Assembly: GCF_026013605.1 (NCBI RefSeq)
Contig: NZ_JAPDPJ010000006.1
Span: 86,869 to 150,868 of the forward strand
Length of the DNA stretch: 64,000 nucleotides
From: Plebeiibacterium sediminum
GTDB taxonomy: Bacteria > Bacteroidota > Bacteroidia > Bacteroidales > Marinilabiliaceae
Reading direction: 5' to 3'
Positions 9,634 through 19,172 of the stretch are shown here, in pieces (the first letter of the stretch is position 1; every line of letters begins with the position of its first letter). A program made the translations under genes and the position numbers. Below the pieces are notes generated by a model. The model was given only the letters and a program-made list of their open reading frames with translations, ran no database searches and was not told the DNA's origin.

Positions 9634-12600
9634 TTAGAAAGTAACATTTAACCCAAGTGAAAAACTTCTGGTACGAGGATAGATTCCAACATCGGCACCA
9701 GACCCACTTCCACCGGATACATCAACTTCAGGATCTAAGCCTGTATATTTTGTAAATACAGCAAGGTTATTTCCGGTTAATGACAAACGCATTTTTGAGA
9801 TATATTTAAGTCTGTCAGTATTAAATGTGTAGCCTACGGATAAATTTTCGAACCTTACAAAGTCACCATCTTCCAACCATAAATCAGAGTTATACATAGT
9901 TGTTGATAAGCCAGTATTTGAAGATGTTTTCAATAAATTTGACTTACCAAGGTTTTCATAAGTTGAAAATGACTTTTTGATATAGTTAAAGATTTTATTA
10001 CCTCCGGCACCACGCCAAACCATGGAAAGATCAAAATTCTTATACTTGACTGAAGGTGTAAAAGCAAAATTATATTTTGGTAAAGCCTGACCAGCTTTAT
10101 AACGATCTTCACTTCGGATGCCTGTATCAATTGTACCATCGTTATTTATGTCAGCTACAAGTTCTGAGTTACTATTATCTTTACCTGCATTCTGTAGAAT
10201 ATAGAAAGTACCTATTGCATCTCCTTCTTTTAAGAAAGCATTATAACTTCCCCATGACACAATTTCCGTATCAATTACAGTTTCGCCAATTTTACCACTT
10301 AAAGTTTTAACCTCTGTTCTTAATAATGAAAAATTTGCACCTAGGTTAACTTCCCAATCTCCTTTTTTTAATGGAATATAATTCACCGCAAACTCAATAC
10401 CTTCATTTACCAATGAACCTACATTAGCATACATACTTGGGTTTGGATATGGAGGTCGTGGCACATCGTAAGAAAAAAGTAAATTATCTGTTGTTGCAGA
10501 AAACACATCTATAGCACCATAAACTTTTCCATTAAACAAACCATAATCAACACCCAGGTTTAACTGCTTGCGCGTTTCCCATCTTAGGTCAGGATTGGCA
10601 TTTTGGTTGATACGGAAGTTTTTAATTTCCTCACCTCCAAAGAACAGTGTGTCTGATGGTTCAACTAATAAAAGTGATGCCTGAGGATATAAACCTTGCT
10701 GATTTCCTGTAACTCCATAACCAACTCTTAATTTAAGATTAGAAACAAGATCCTGACCTTGCATAAAACCTTCTTCACTTACACGCCATGCCAACGAAGC
10801 TGAAGGGAAATTACCCCATTTATAATTATCTCCAAATACAGATGCTCCATCTCGACGAAGACTTGCTGTTAATAAATACTTCTCGTTAAAAGTATAATTC
10901 ACACGCCCTAATACAGAAACAACAGTACGGTCATTTTTATAGGAGGTCATATCGCCTAAATCAATACTTCCCTCAGAACCAGCCTCTAACTTATTGTAAG
11001 TAAAAACATCGTTAATAAATCCTTTGGACTGTGCAAAATGACCTTGATATGTATTACGCTGCCATTCATATACTGCTAAAGCAGCAATTTTATGTTTTCC
11101 AATTACTTTGTCGTAATTAAGGCTAATATCCATTAATCGGTCTTCTTTAAAATTAGACCTTACGTTTGCAATGCCATCTTTATCCATTGCGGAATAAAGT
11201 GTTGACTTTGGAGAAGCATAATATCCTGATTCTTCAGATACTTTTCTCCAGCTACCAAACCAACCAGCTTTTAATCCTTCTACAATTTCTAAATCAGCCC
11301 TTAAGCTGGTAAACATGCTCTTTTCCTCTCTATCATTCTCAACTTCCTGAGCAACAGCATAAGGGTTCATGTATTGAAAAACATTTTCATCGTAGTAGTA
11401 ACTTCCATCCACATCATAAACAGGATCAGTTGGTTTTGCAAAGTAGGCATTACTAATAAGGTTTCCTGTAAATTGTGCTCTACCAACTCCAGAAGGACTA
11501 CCAACATTTTGCCTGATACTATTATTCATGTTAAGAGTAAGCGTTAATTTGTCATCTAACCCCTTTTGTGTAGCAGTTAAACGAGCAATATAATTGTTGT
11601 TGCTTGAGTTAATTACCACACCTTCTTGTAAAATAGCTGAAACAGAAGCTCTATAATTAAAATCACCAGTTCCTCCTCCAAAGGCTACTGTGTGATTTTG
11701 TGTACTTCCAATCTGCGTTAAAATATCATACCAGTCTGTATCTGCACCATGATCAACTTCTCCTGGCACCTGCCATGCTGCCATTTGTGATCTGTATTCG
11801 TCTGCTGAATAAAAGTCAAGTTTATTTGCTAACATATCAACAGAATAAGAACCACTATACTCAATTGATTTGTGTCCGGCTTTAGCTTTTTTAGTAGTCA
11901 CAATAATAACACCAGGAGCACCTCTGGAACCATAAATTGCAGTAGCAGAAGCATCTTTAAGAATATCAACATTTTCAATTTCAGAAGGAGCCAACTGATT
12001 GAACATACTCATATCGCCCTGAATTCCATCAATAACCACCAACGGATCATTACCCCCGGATAACGAAGTTATACCACGAATACGTACACTTGGTGCAGAA
12101 CCTGGCTCACTACCCACTTGTGTAATATTTACACCCACGGCTCTACCTGCCATTTGCTGCAATGGATTTGTTACTGCTCCTTGATTTAAATCATCGGTAG
12201 AAATATTCGAAGAAGCACCTGTTAAATCCATCTTCTTAGTAACTCCATAACCAACTGCCACAACCTCATCCAAACCAATCATATCCTGTTCAAGCGTAAC
12301 ATTGATTGTAATTTGACCATTTACGGCAACTTCCTTATTCCTCATTCCAATAAAAGAAAAAACAAGAATGGCATCATTTGAAACATCAGATAGCGTATAG
12401 TTACCATTAATATCTGTTATAGTCCCTATCGTTGTTCCTTTAACAATGACAGAAACTCCCGGAATGGGTCCTCCCAACTCATCGCTAACTGTACCTGAAC
12501 ATGTTACGTTTTGTTGCATTGAGTAAATGTCACTTCTTCCAGATTCAGCATGCGCCGTTTGAATAAAGCAAGCATTTACAAAAACAAATAATAAGAAAAG

Positions 12601-12645
12601 CACCTTCAGTACATTTTCTCGTTTATGTATCATCTTTTGATTCAT
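9634..12645 (-). CDS. susC: SusC-like TonB-dependent outer-membrane transporter
   Basis: A 1003-residue SusC/RagA family transporter that imports malto-oligosaccharides across the outer membrane with TonB energy. The signal peptide ends near HAES; residues about 45-120 form the carboxypeptidase-regulatory-like domain (CSGTVSDELGGPIPGVSV), followed by the plug with the EVVAVGYG and LVVIDGIQG motifs and a DILKDASATAIYGSRG segment, then the 22-strand barrel ending in the aromatic GLNVTF. It is the first structural gene of the starch locus and is separated from susR by an 807-bp leader region with possible structured RNA. The substrate is inferred from the neighbours. Confidence 0.93.
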   Translation of the reverse strand: MNQKMIHKRENVLKVLFLLFVFVNACFIQTAHAESGRSDIYSMQQNVTCSGTVSDELGGPIPGVSVIVKGTTIGTITDINGNYTLSDVSNDAILVFSFIGMRNKEVAVNGQITINVTLEQDMIGLDEVVAVGYGVTKKMDLTGASSNISTDDLNQGAVTNPLQQMAGRAVGVNITQVGSEPGSAPSVRIRGITSLSGGNDPLVVIDGIQGDMSMFNQLAPSEIENVDILKDASATAIYGSRGAPGVIIVTTKKAKAGHKSIEYSGSYSVDMLANKLDFYSADEYRSQMAAWQVPGEVDHGADTDWYDILTQIGSTQNHTVAFGGGTGDFNYRASVSAILQEGVVINSSNNNYIARLTATQKGLDDKLTLTLNMNNSIRQNVGSPSGVGRAQFTGNLISNAYFAKPTDPVYDVDGSYYYDENVFQYMNPYAVAQEVENDREEKSMFTSLRADLEIVEGLKAGWFGSWRKVSEESGYYASPKSTLYSAMDKDGIANVRSNFKEDRLMDISLNYDKVIGKHKIAALAVYEWQRNTYQGHFAQSKGFINDVFTYNKLEAGSEGSIDLGDMTSYKNDRTVVSVLGRVNYTFNEKYLLTASLRRDGASVFGDNYKWGNFPSASLAWRVSEEGFMQGQDLVSNLKLRVGYGVTGNQQGLYPQASLLLVEPSDTLFFGGEEIKNFRINQNANPDLRWETRKQLNLGVDYGLFNGKVYGAIDVFSATTDNLLFSYDVPRPPYPNPSMYANVGSLVNEGIEFAVNYIPLKKGDWEVNLGANFSLLRTEVKTLSGKIGETVIDTEIVSWGSYNAFLKEGDAIGTFYILQNAGKDNSNSELVADINNDGTIDTGIRSEDRYKAGQALPKYNFAFTPSVKYKNFDLSMVWRGAGGNKIFNYIKKSFSTYENLGKSNLLKTSSNTGLSTTMYNSDLWLEDGDFVRFENLSVGYTFNTDRLKYISKMRLSLTGNNLAVFTKYTGLDPEVDVSGGSGSGADVGIYPRTRSFSLGLNVTF

Positions 12646-12667
12646 CTGTTTATAATTTAATTTATTT

Positions 12668-12704
12668 GCCAGATGGAACTCTCAGAAAAAATCAATCACC
12701 GTCC
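12668..12704 (-). repeat. leader repeat copy B, upstream of susC
   Basis: Plus strand starts GCCAGATGGAACTCTCAGA and matches copy C (9535-9570) with small changes. It also shares ATGGAA, a run of A and GTCCTGTG with a region further upstream (12920-12982), which I call copy A. Confidence 0.55.
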
Positions 12705-12919
12705 TGTGTGTAATTGCAGATAATTAATTCTTTATGATCGTTTCATGTGTTAATTTTTGGTTTTACATCAAATACCACTAGCAATAGCCTTTTATTCAAC
12801 ATTTTATCTATTACTTGTTTTACTTGTCTAAGATTACCAAACACTAATTCTCTAATAATTACTTTCTCTCAAATGCATAATTCGCGTGATCTGTTGAATT
12901 GAAATCTTTTTTTAGTACT

Positions 12920-12982
12920 ATGAAACCCATATGGAAAAATTGTCCTGTGCTCTATGATTTCCATTTACCACACAGGCTTCAT
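12920..12982 (-). promoter_or_regulatory. possible structured leader RNA, repeat copy A
   Basis: Two nested pairings compete: ATGAAACC (920-927 of 12k) with GGCTTCAT (12975-12982, one G-U pair), and CCTGTG (12944-12949) with CACAGG (12971-12976). They share the GG at 12975-12976, so they are mutually exclusive in part, which is what an RNA switch or processing site could look like. This is weak evidence, from pairing alone. Confidence 0.25.
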
Positions 12983-13452
12983 AAACTCCATTTTAATTCA
13001 ATTACAGACTACTTGTTTATGATCTAACTATTACTATTTATTTCCTTCATGATTATTGCCCCTTTAGATTTAATTGTAGTTTTTGATTTTATTTTTGGTA
13101 TACCATACGCTCTCTTTTTAAGAGAACATGACAAAATTGAGTCAAATGTTAAAGAACGTCAAAATATCAAATGATTATATAATAAAATATAACGACTTTA
13201 AAAATACATAAGTACTGTAATACAATATTTTAACACAATACACCACTTACAAAAACCATTAAAAAATATAACGATTTTAGCAGCTATTTTAAGTTATATT
13301 TGAGCTATAAAAGGATAATTCTGCGATTTTTTAGGTAAGCAAATACGTTTTTTAACAAGAAAAGAAAAGACAACACAAACCTGAAAACAGTTATATCTTG
13401 TGTTAAAATTGAAAGTAAATTTAGGCATGTTTAGAAAGTAACAGAGCCTGAT

Positions 13453-15063
13453 TTAGATTGATTGAATTTGCATGATCTCATTTTCAAATTCTTCATTTGG
13501 AACAATAGATCTATTTTTAATTCGGGTTTTATAGGTATTAATCGTATTAACTGAATAATTTAAAATATGGGCAATTTTATCATTATCCGTAATACCCAAT
13601 CGTATTAATGCAAAAATTCTTAAATCAGTATTAAGGGCATTTTCTTCTTTCACTGTAATTCGATATTCTTTTTCAAGCAGATTATTGAAGCCCTCTATAA
13701 AATTTGGAAATATCTTTAAAAAGGTAACATCAAACGATTTATACATGGCCTCTCGTTCCTTTTTTACATTTAGGTTTTTAACAACCTGGTTAATTTCACT
13801 GACTTTGTTTGATAACAATTTATTTTCGATGCTTTGCTTAAAAGCTTCGAGTTTGTCAACATATTCTGTAGTTACATTAAAAAAGTATCCTATATACTCT
13901 TCTTTAATTAAATTAACTTCACGGAGTTGATTATTGGTCGATTTCAATGCTTCATTGGAAGTATTGGCTTCATTACGAGCCTCAATAATTTTCTTAAACT
14001 GACGAATCATTACAAACAGAATAATTGCAATTACCAGAAACAGCAAGGTAATAAGAACAGCGTAACTTTTAATTTTCGATTTTTGTCCTTCCGCTAAATT
14101 AAGTTTTGCTGCCTCTATAATTGGTTGCATTTGTGAAATTTGAAACTTTCTCTGCAGAGCTCCATACTCATCAGCATCATTTAAGGCCAGTTTTAAATAG
14201 TTACTGGAACGTATTATATCTCCTTCCTCATACAAAATATAAGCTAATTTCATCAGAGCCACATGTTCCTTATTAGCCAACTTTATATCTTCAATTGCAG
14301 CATCAATTAACAAGCGAATAGATTCTTCCATTCTACCTTTCGTTTCCAGTACATATGCATAAGTACAAGCATCAATTGCCAACTGTCTGCCGGATAAAGA
14401 GTATTGACTAAATAAAGCTTCATAATTAGCCAGTGCAAATGTTAATTGATGACTTCTTAATTCTTTTAAACCGCTAAACGAATAATATTCAAGCGATCCT
14501 TTTTCTGAATTTTTAATAGCAGAATCGAGATATTGGTTTCCTAAACTCACATAATGTTCCACAAAGTAAGATTGTTGATAATAATCGGCCATATCATAAT
14601 ACAAGCGAGAACAGTTGTAATAATAATCCTGCTTGAGCTCTATGGACAATCCTCTAACGTTAATTGATTTTAATGAATCCTCCGCCTCATTAAAAATACC
14701 CGATGCTAACAAAGTTGCACTTATACGTATTTTTGAATAGGCAATTTTACCAGGATCTTTTAATTGATAAGATACATTCAACATATGAATTGCCGTGAGC
14801 ATGGCGGAGTCATAATTAAATGTAAAATATTCCTTTTGTAAATTATGCAGTTGATTATAACTTTCCTGTAGACTTCTAGATTCATGATTCTGAAGTTCCG
14901 TATTTATCTGATTGATGCGCTGAATCTTTTGCTGTTCAAAATCTTGCTTATGCTGAATTACGCTATCCAAACGCTGATAGAATTTTTCGTAAGGATGATT
15001 TGAAAATGCATAAGATGACATGCAAAAAGCACATACCAGTAACTGAATAATAAACTTCTTCAT
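13453..15063 (-). CDS. susR: SusR-type membrane-bound transcriptional regulator of starch utilisation
   Basis: A 536-residue protein with the layout of Bacteroides SusR (about the same length): a signal peptide (MKKFIIQLLVCAFCMSSYAFS), a helical TPR-like sensor region in the periplasm (about 25-325), one transmembrane segment (about 333-352, VLITLLFLVIAIILFVMIRQF), a coiled-coil linker, and a C-terminal cytoplasmic DNA-binding part with the helix-turn-helix LGITDNDKIAHILNYSVNTI, ending in a LuxR-like TYKTRIKNR helix. In SusR the periplasmic part senses maltose-type sugars and the HTH activates the sus genes. It lies just upstream of susC in the same direction, which supports the assignment. 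A short gap of 180 bp separates it from sdhB. Confidence 0.85.
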   Translation of the reverse strand: MKKFIIQLLVCAFCMSSYAFSNHPYEKFYQRLDSVIQHKQDFEQQKIQRINQINTELQNHESRSLQESYNQLHNLQKEYFTFNYDSAMLTAIHMLNVSYQLKDPGKIAYSKIRISATLLASGIFNEAEDSLKSINVRGLSIELKQDYYYNCSRLYYDMADYYQQSYFVEHYVSLGNQYLDSAIKNSEKGSLEYYSFSGLKELRSHQLTFALANYEALFSQYSLSGRQLAIDACTYAYVLETKGRMEESIRLLIDAAIEDIKLANKEHVALMKLAYILYEEGDIIRSSNYLKLALNDADEYGALQRKFQISQMQPIIEAAKLNLAEGQKSKIKSYAVLITLLFLVIAIILFVMIRQFKKIIEARNEANTSNEALKSTNNQLREVNLIKEEYIGYFFNVTTEYVDKLEAFKQSIENKLLSNKVSEINQVVKNLNVKKEREAMYKSFDVTFLKIFPNFIEGFNNLLEKEYRITVKEENALNTDLRIFALIRLGITDNDKIAHILNYSVNTINTYKTRIKNRSIVPNEEFENEIMQIQSI

Positions 15064-15186
15064 AGAATTAAAGAACAGAATAGCTTCATTAGAATGATTC
15101 AGTTACAATAATAAAAAAATAATCGCACAAATGTGTAAAACACATAGTTAAAGGGTACAATTGCTTAAGAACATCATCAATAGGCA

Positions 15187-15217
15187 CAAAAAAAGAGGTT
15201 GCCATAAGACAACCTCT
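15187..15217 (-). terminator. intrinsic terminator after sdhB
   Basis: AGAGGTTG (15194-15201) pairs with CAACCTCT (15210-15217); on the minus strand a run of T follows (A run at 15187-15194). It ends the sdhCAB transcript 27 bp after the sdhB stop. Confidence 0.85.
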
Positions 15218-15243
15218 CTATATTATTTAGAAAACTCTAATGC

Positions 15244-15999
15244 TTAGTCTGCTAACTTAGCTTTTAAGTATTCTCTGTTTAAACGAGCGATATTTGAAAT
15301 AGAAACACCTTTTGGACATTCTACTTCACAAGCACCTGTGTTAGTACAGTTACCAAAACCTAACTCATCCATTTTGCTTACCATTGCTTTTGCTCTGCGG
15401 GCAGCCTCAACTTTACCTTGAGGTAAAAGTGCTAAGTGACTCACTTTTGCAGAAACAAATAACATTGCAGAACCATTTTTACATGTTGCAACACAAGCTC
15501 CACAACCAATACAAGAAGCAGCATCCATAGCTTCATCAGCATCTGGTTTTGGAATTGGAATAGCATTAGCATCAGGTACACCACCTGTACTTACTGATGT
15601 ATAACCACCTGCAGCAATAATTTGATCGAAAGCACTACGGTTTACAATTAAATCTTTAATTACAGGGAAACCTGCAGATCTCCAAGGTTCAATTGTAATA
15701 GTCTCTCCATTTTTAAACTTACGCATGTGCAACTGACAAGTTGTTACATCATCATCAGGTCCATGAGGACGACCGTTGATATATAAAGAACACATACCAC
15801 AAATACCTTCACGACAGTCGTGATCAAATGCTACTGGTTCTTTTCCTTCACCAATTAATTGCTCATTAAGAACGTCCATCATTTCAAGAAATGAACTTTC
15901 TGTAGAAACACCTTCTAGTTTGTATGTTTCAAAACGACCCTTGTCTTGTGGCCCGTTCTGACGCCAAACTTTAAGAGTCAAATTTATATTATTTTCCAT
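15244..15999 (-). CDS. sdhB: succinate dehydrogenase/fumarate reductase iron-sulfur subunit
   Basis: The 251-residue electron-transfer subunit of complex II. The [2Fe-2S] domain carries CREGICGMC and a distal Cys (TTCQLHM); the C-terminal ferredoxin-like domain carries [11 protein letters not shown] and [14 protein letters not shown] for the [4Fe-4S] and [3Fe-4S] clusters. It passes electrons between the flavoprotein and the menaquinone site of SdhC. It is the last gene of sdhCAB and is followed by a terminator. In Bacteroidota this enzyme can run as succinate dehydrogenase or fumarate reductase; the sequence alone does not decide the direction. Confidence 0.95.
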   Translation of the reverse strand: MENNINLTLKVWRQNGPQDKGRFETYKLEGVSTESSFLEMMDVLNEQLIGEGKEPVAFDHDCREGICGMCSLYINGRPHGPDDDVTTCQLHMRKFKNGETITIEPWRSAGFPVIKDLIVNRSAFDQIIAAGGYTSVSTGGVPDANAIPIPKPDADEAMDAASCIGCGACVATCKNGSAMLFVSAKVSHLALLPQGKVEAARRAKAMVSKMDELGFGNCTNTGACEVECPKGVSISNIARLNREYLKAKLAD

Positions 16000-16039
16000 T
16001 TTTCTCTGTTTAACTTATGAACATTAATGACCTACAAGA

Positions 16040-17977
16040 TTATTTATAGTTACGTTGTGCAACTTTAACCACTTCAAATTTAAGGTCTTCTTTATGCATG
16101 ATAGGTGCTTTATCTTCACCTTGATATTCCCAACATCCAGCGTAAGTAAACTTATCGTCCTGACGTTGTGCTTCTCCTTCTTCTGTTTGGTACTCTTCGC
16201 GGAAGTGACCACCACAAGACTCTTCACGGTGTAAAGCATCGCGAGCCATTAAGTCTCCGATAGTAATAAAGTCTGCTAAACGAGAAGCTTTTTCAAGCTC
16301 AACATTCATACCTTTATCAGATCCAGGTATCTTAACATTTGTCCAGAATTCTTTCTTAATAGCAGCGATTTTTTCGATTGCCTCTTCAAGACCTTTCTTG
16401 TTACGAGCCATACCAACAAAATCCCACATTACTAAACCTAATTCTTTGTGAATGCTGTCAACTGAACGATTTCCTTTGATATTTAACAATTTAGTAAACT
16501 TATCTTTAGCTGCTTTTTCAGCCTCAACAAATTCTTTTTCTTCACCAGTCATACGTGGTGTACGAATATCATCTGCAAGATAATTTTGAATTGTATAAGG
16601 AAGTACAAAATAACCATCAGCAAGTCCTTGCATTAATGCAGAAGCTCCAAGACGGTTAGCACCGTGATCAGAGAAGTTAGCCTCACCAGCTGCAAATAAT
16701 CCAGGAACAGTTGTTTGTAATTCATAGTCAACCCAGATACCACCCATTGTGTAGTGAATAGCAGGATAGATCATCATTGGAGTTGCATATGGATTGTCAT
16801 CAACAATCTTCTCATACATTTGAAATAAGTTTCCGTAACGAGCACGGATAGTATCTTCTCCCAAACGCTCAATCGCTGATTTAAAATCAAGATATACAGC
16901 TAAACCTGTAGATCCTACTCCATAACCTGCATCACATCTTTCTTTAGCTGCACGTGAAGCAACGTCACGAGGTACTAAGTTACCAAACGCAGGGTATCTT
17001 CTTTCTAAGTAGTAATCTCTATCTTCGTCTTTAATATCAGTTGGTTTCATCTTTCCTGCACGGATAGCCTCTGCATCTTCTTTCTTCTTAGGAACCCAGA
17101 TACGACCATCGTTACGTAAAGATTCTGACATCAATGTTAATTTTGATTGGAATTCACCATGTACTGGAATACAAGTAGGGTGAATTTGTGCATAACATGG
17201 GTTTGCAAATAAAGCTCCTTTTTCAAACGCTTTAATAGCAGCAGAACCATTTGATCCCATTGCATTTGTTGAAAGGAAGAATGTATTTCCGTAACCGCCG
17301 GTAGCTAAAACAACTGCATGTCCAAAGTGACGAGAGAATTCTCCTGTTACTAAGTCACGAGCAATAACACCACGAGCTTTACCGTCAACCATTACAATAT
17401 CAACAATCTCAGTACGAGTATGCATTTCAACTGTACCAGCATTTACCTGACGCATTAAAGCCTGGTAAGCACCAATTAATAACTGTTGACCGGTTTGTCC
17501 TTTTGCATAAAAAGTACGACTTACCTGTGCACCACCAAAAGAACGGTTATCTAATAAACCACCGTACTCACGAGCAAAAGGTACACCTTGAGCAACACAT
17601 TGGTCGATAATATCGTTACTTACAGAAGCCAAACGGTAAACGTTAGCTTCACGAGCACGATAGTCACCGCCTTTTACTGTATCATAAAATAAACGATAGA
17701 TTGAGTCTCCATCGTTAGGATAATTTTTAGCAGCGTTGATACCTCCCTGTGCAGCAATAGAGTGAGCACGACGTGGAGAATCTTGAATAGTAAAGTTTTT
17801 TACTTTGAAACCCATTTCACCAAAAGAAGCAGCAGCAGAAGCTCCAGCTAATCCTGTTCCAACTACAATAATATCAAGGTTTCTTTTATTTGCAGGGTTA
17901 ACCAGTTTTTGACTGGCTTTATAATTTTCCCATTTCTGAGCCAATGGCCCTTCAGGTATCTTTGAATCTAACTTCAT
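16040..17977 (-). CDS. sdhA: succinate dehydrogenase/fumarate reductase flavoprotein subunit
   Basis: The 645-residue catalytic subunit. It has the dinucleotide-binding motif [11 protein letters not shown] near the N-terminus, [15 protein letters not shown] with the His that binds FAD covalently, the substrate-site stretch [11 protein letters not shown], and [20 protein letters not shown] near the second FAD contact. The capping and C-terminal helical domains have the longer form typical of Bacteroidota and epsilonproteobacterial-type enzymes (frdA-like). It lies 18 bp after sdhC and 40 bp before sdhB, one operon. Confidence 0.95.
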   Translation of the reverse strand: MKLDSKIPEGPLAQKWENYKASQKLVNPANKRNLDIIVVGTGLAGASAAASFGEMGFKVKNFTIQDSPRRAHSIAAQGGINAAKNYPNDGDSIYRLFYDTVKGGDYRAREANVYRLASVSNDIIDQCVAQGVPFAREYGGLLDNRSFGGAQVSRTFYAKGQTGQQLLIGAYQALMRQVNAGTVEMHTRTEIVDIVMVDGKARGVIARDLVTGEFSRHFGHAVVLATGGYGNTFFLSTNAMGSNGSAAIKAFEKGALFANPCYAQIHPTCIPVHGEFQSKLTLMSESLRNDGRIWVPKKKEDAEAIRAGKMKPTDIKDEDRDYYLERRYPAFGNLVPRDVASRAAKERCDAGYGVGSTGLAVYLDFKSAIERLGEDTIRARYGNLFQMYEKIVDDNPYATPMMIYPAIHYTMGGIWVDYELQTTVPGLFAAGEANFSDHGANRLGASALMQGLADGYFVLPYTIQNYLADDIRTPRMTGEEKEFVEAEKAAKDKFTKLLNIKGNRSVDSIHKELGLVMWDFVGMARNKKGLEEAIEKIAAIKKEFWTNVKIPGSDKGMNVELEKASRLADFITIGDLMARDALHREESCGGHFREEYQTEEGEAQRQDDKFTYAGCWEYQGEDKAPIMHKEDLKFEVVKVAQRNYK

Positions 17978-17995
17978 TTCTTAAAAATTAAAGGA

Positions 17996-18670
17996 TTAAG
18001 ATAAAAACATTGTAATCGCGATCACACAAAAACCAAGGCTTACAACCCAAGCGAAAATAGTTCCGATTACAGTCCAACGCTTACGCCAAATGCTATTACT
18101 AGCTCCTAACGTTTGGAATGCAGACCAAAATCCATGAGTAAGGTGAAGCGCTAAAGCTAAAGATCCGATGATGTAAAGAATAACTTTAACCGGATTTTGA
18201 AGCGTTTCTTTTACTAAACTATAAGTGTCGTGCATAGTTGCACCACCAATAGTTACTTCTTTAGCACCATGTGTAATTTGTAATGGTACAAAGTAGTCAA
18301 GAATATGAACAGCTAAGAATGCAATAACAACAATTCCTAAAACGAACATGTTCTTAGAAGCCCACATTACCTCTTTAGTACTGTTACCTGATGCATACTT
18401 GTTATGTCCACGTGCTTTGTTATTTTGTGCTGTTAACATTGCAGCATAAGCAATGTGCACAATAAAACCTAAAGCTAGAACCGGTTGAAGACCGTACTTT
18501 ATAACTGGCAGCGCCATAAAATTAGCTGCGATGTTAAAAGTTTCTCCACCATCTGGAACTAATAACATTAAGTTAACTGAAAGATGGACTATCAAAAAGA
18601 TAATCAAGAAAAGCCCCGATAAACTCATCACAAGCTTTCTTCCAATTGAGGAACAAAATAGATTACTCAT
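17996..18670 (-). CDS. sdhC: succinate dehydrogenase cytochrome b subunit
   Basis: A 224-residue membrane anchor of the cytochrome b558 type found in Bacteroidota and Bacillota. Five hydrophobic helices are visible with haem-ligand candidate His residues in each of the central helices (FLIVHLSVN, GFIVHIAYA, FLAVHILDY, ALHLTHGFWSAFQT). No SdhD is present, as usual for this one-polypeptide, two-haem anchor. It is the first gene of sdhCAB and has a good promoter 50-80 bp upstream. Confidence 0.93.
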   Translation of the reverse strand: MSNLFCSSIGRKLVMSLSGLFLIIFLIVHLSVNLMLLVPDGGETFNIAANFMALPVIKYGLQPVLALGFIVHIAYAAMLTAQNNKARGHNKYASGNSTKEVMWASKNMFVLGIVVIAFLAVHILDYFVPLQITHGAKEVTIGGATMHDTYSLVKETLQNPVKVILYIIGSLALALHLTHGFWSAFQTLGASNSIWRKRWTVIGTIFAWVVSLGFCVIAITMFLS

Positions 18671-18719
18671 AAAGTTAAATATTAAATCTCTAAATATATA
18701 TTTTCAAAAATTTGAATTG

Positions 18720-18750
18720 CAAAGGTAGTTTGTTCATGGTGTTTTACAAT
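18720..18750 (-). promoter_or_regulatory. promoter of sdhCAB
   Basis: On the minus strand TACCTTTG (18727-18720) fits the Bacteroidota -7 element TAnnTTTG, and ATTG (18750-18747) lies 19 bp upstream as the -33 element. The start codon of sdhC is about 50 bp downstream. Confidence 0.65.
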
Positions 18751-18861
18751 GAGAATAAAGAAAAAAATCTTTATTTAAAATCCGTCTAAGAAAAGAATCC
18801 TACACCACTATGTATCAATAATATAAAGAATTCAAAAACCCGATATTTTAACGGAATAAAC

Positions 18862-19038
18862 ATGTATTTATTTATTTTAAAAATAAAGAGGATTGTTTTA
18901 GAGCAGCTTTTAACATTTAATAACTATTTAAAGAGGTATCCGGAGGTATACTATATATATTATAAAGATTGCTTTTTTACAGATAAACTTCGTTACAACA
19001 AGGGATACATATTATATAATGGAATAAATTCATCCTAA
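18862..19038 (+). CDS. possible small protein of 58 aa, uncertain
   Basis: An ATG-started frame of 58 codons ends at TAA 19036-19038 in the 500-bp gap between sdhC and frr. The product would be rich in Tyr, Leu and Lys (KRYPEVYYIYYKDCFF) and has no family I know. A run without stops this long is mildly surprising in such AT-rich DNA, but there is no clear ribosome-binding site or promoter, and the frr promoter starts 50 bp later. I consider chance at least as likely. Confidence 0.2.
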   Translation: MYLFILKIKRIVLEQLLTFNNYLKRYPEVYYIYYKDCFFTDKLRYNKGYILYNGINSS

Positions 19039-19086
19039 TTTTTAAAACATCTAAAGGAAACATTAAACTGCATCATATGATACTAC

Positions 19087-19117
19087 TTTCATAATATAGT
19101 AAAGTTTTATATTTTTG
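19087..19117 (+). promoter_or_regulatory. promoter of frr
   Basis: TATTTTTG (19110-19117) fits the -7 element; TTTC (19087-19090) lies 19 bp upstream, one base off TTTG. The frr ATG is 55 bp downstream. Confidence 0.55.
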
Positions 19118-19172
19118 CATGTGAAAATATGTTACCTTAACATAAGTTAAATTGCATTGAAATTCGTTTGTT

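Larger units (their letters stand above)
12646..13452. other. 807-bp gene-free leader/control region between susR and susC
   Basis: No coding frame longer than about 35 codons is convincing here. The region holds leader repeats A and B and a possible folded RNA at 12920-12982. On the minus strand I found no exact TAnnTTTG, so the susC promoter cannot be placed; a cluster of CAAA/GTCAAA words at 13131-13171 is the likeliest zone for promoter and SusR contacts. A plus-strand TATATTTG at 13295 has no matching -33 element. The length suggests a long 5' untranslated leader on the sus mRNA. Confidence 0.5.

Noticed and set aside
13295..13302. Plus-strand TATATTTG as promoter of an antisense or small RNA into susR
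   Set aside because: There is no TTG/TTTG element at the proper distance and no hairpin with T run soon after it, so a single 8-mer in AT-rich DNA is not enough.
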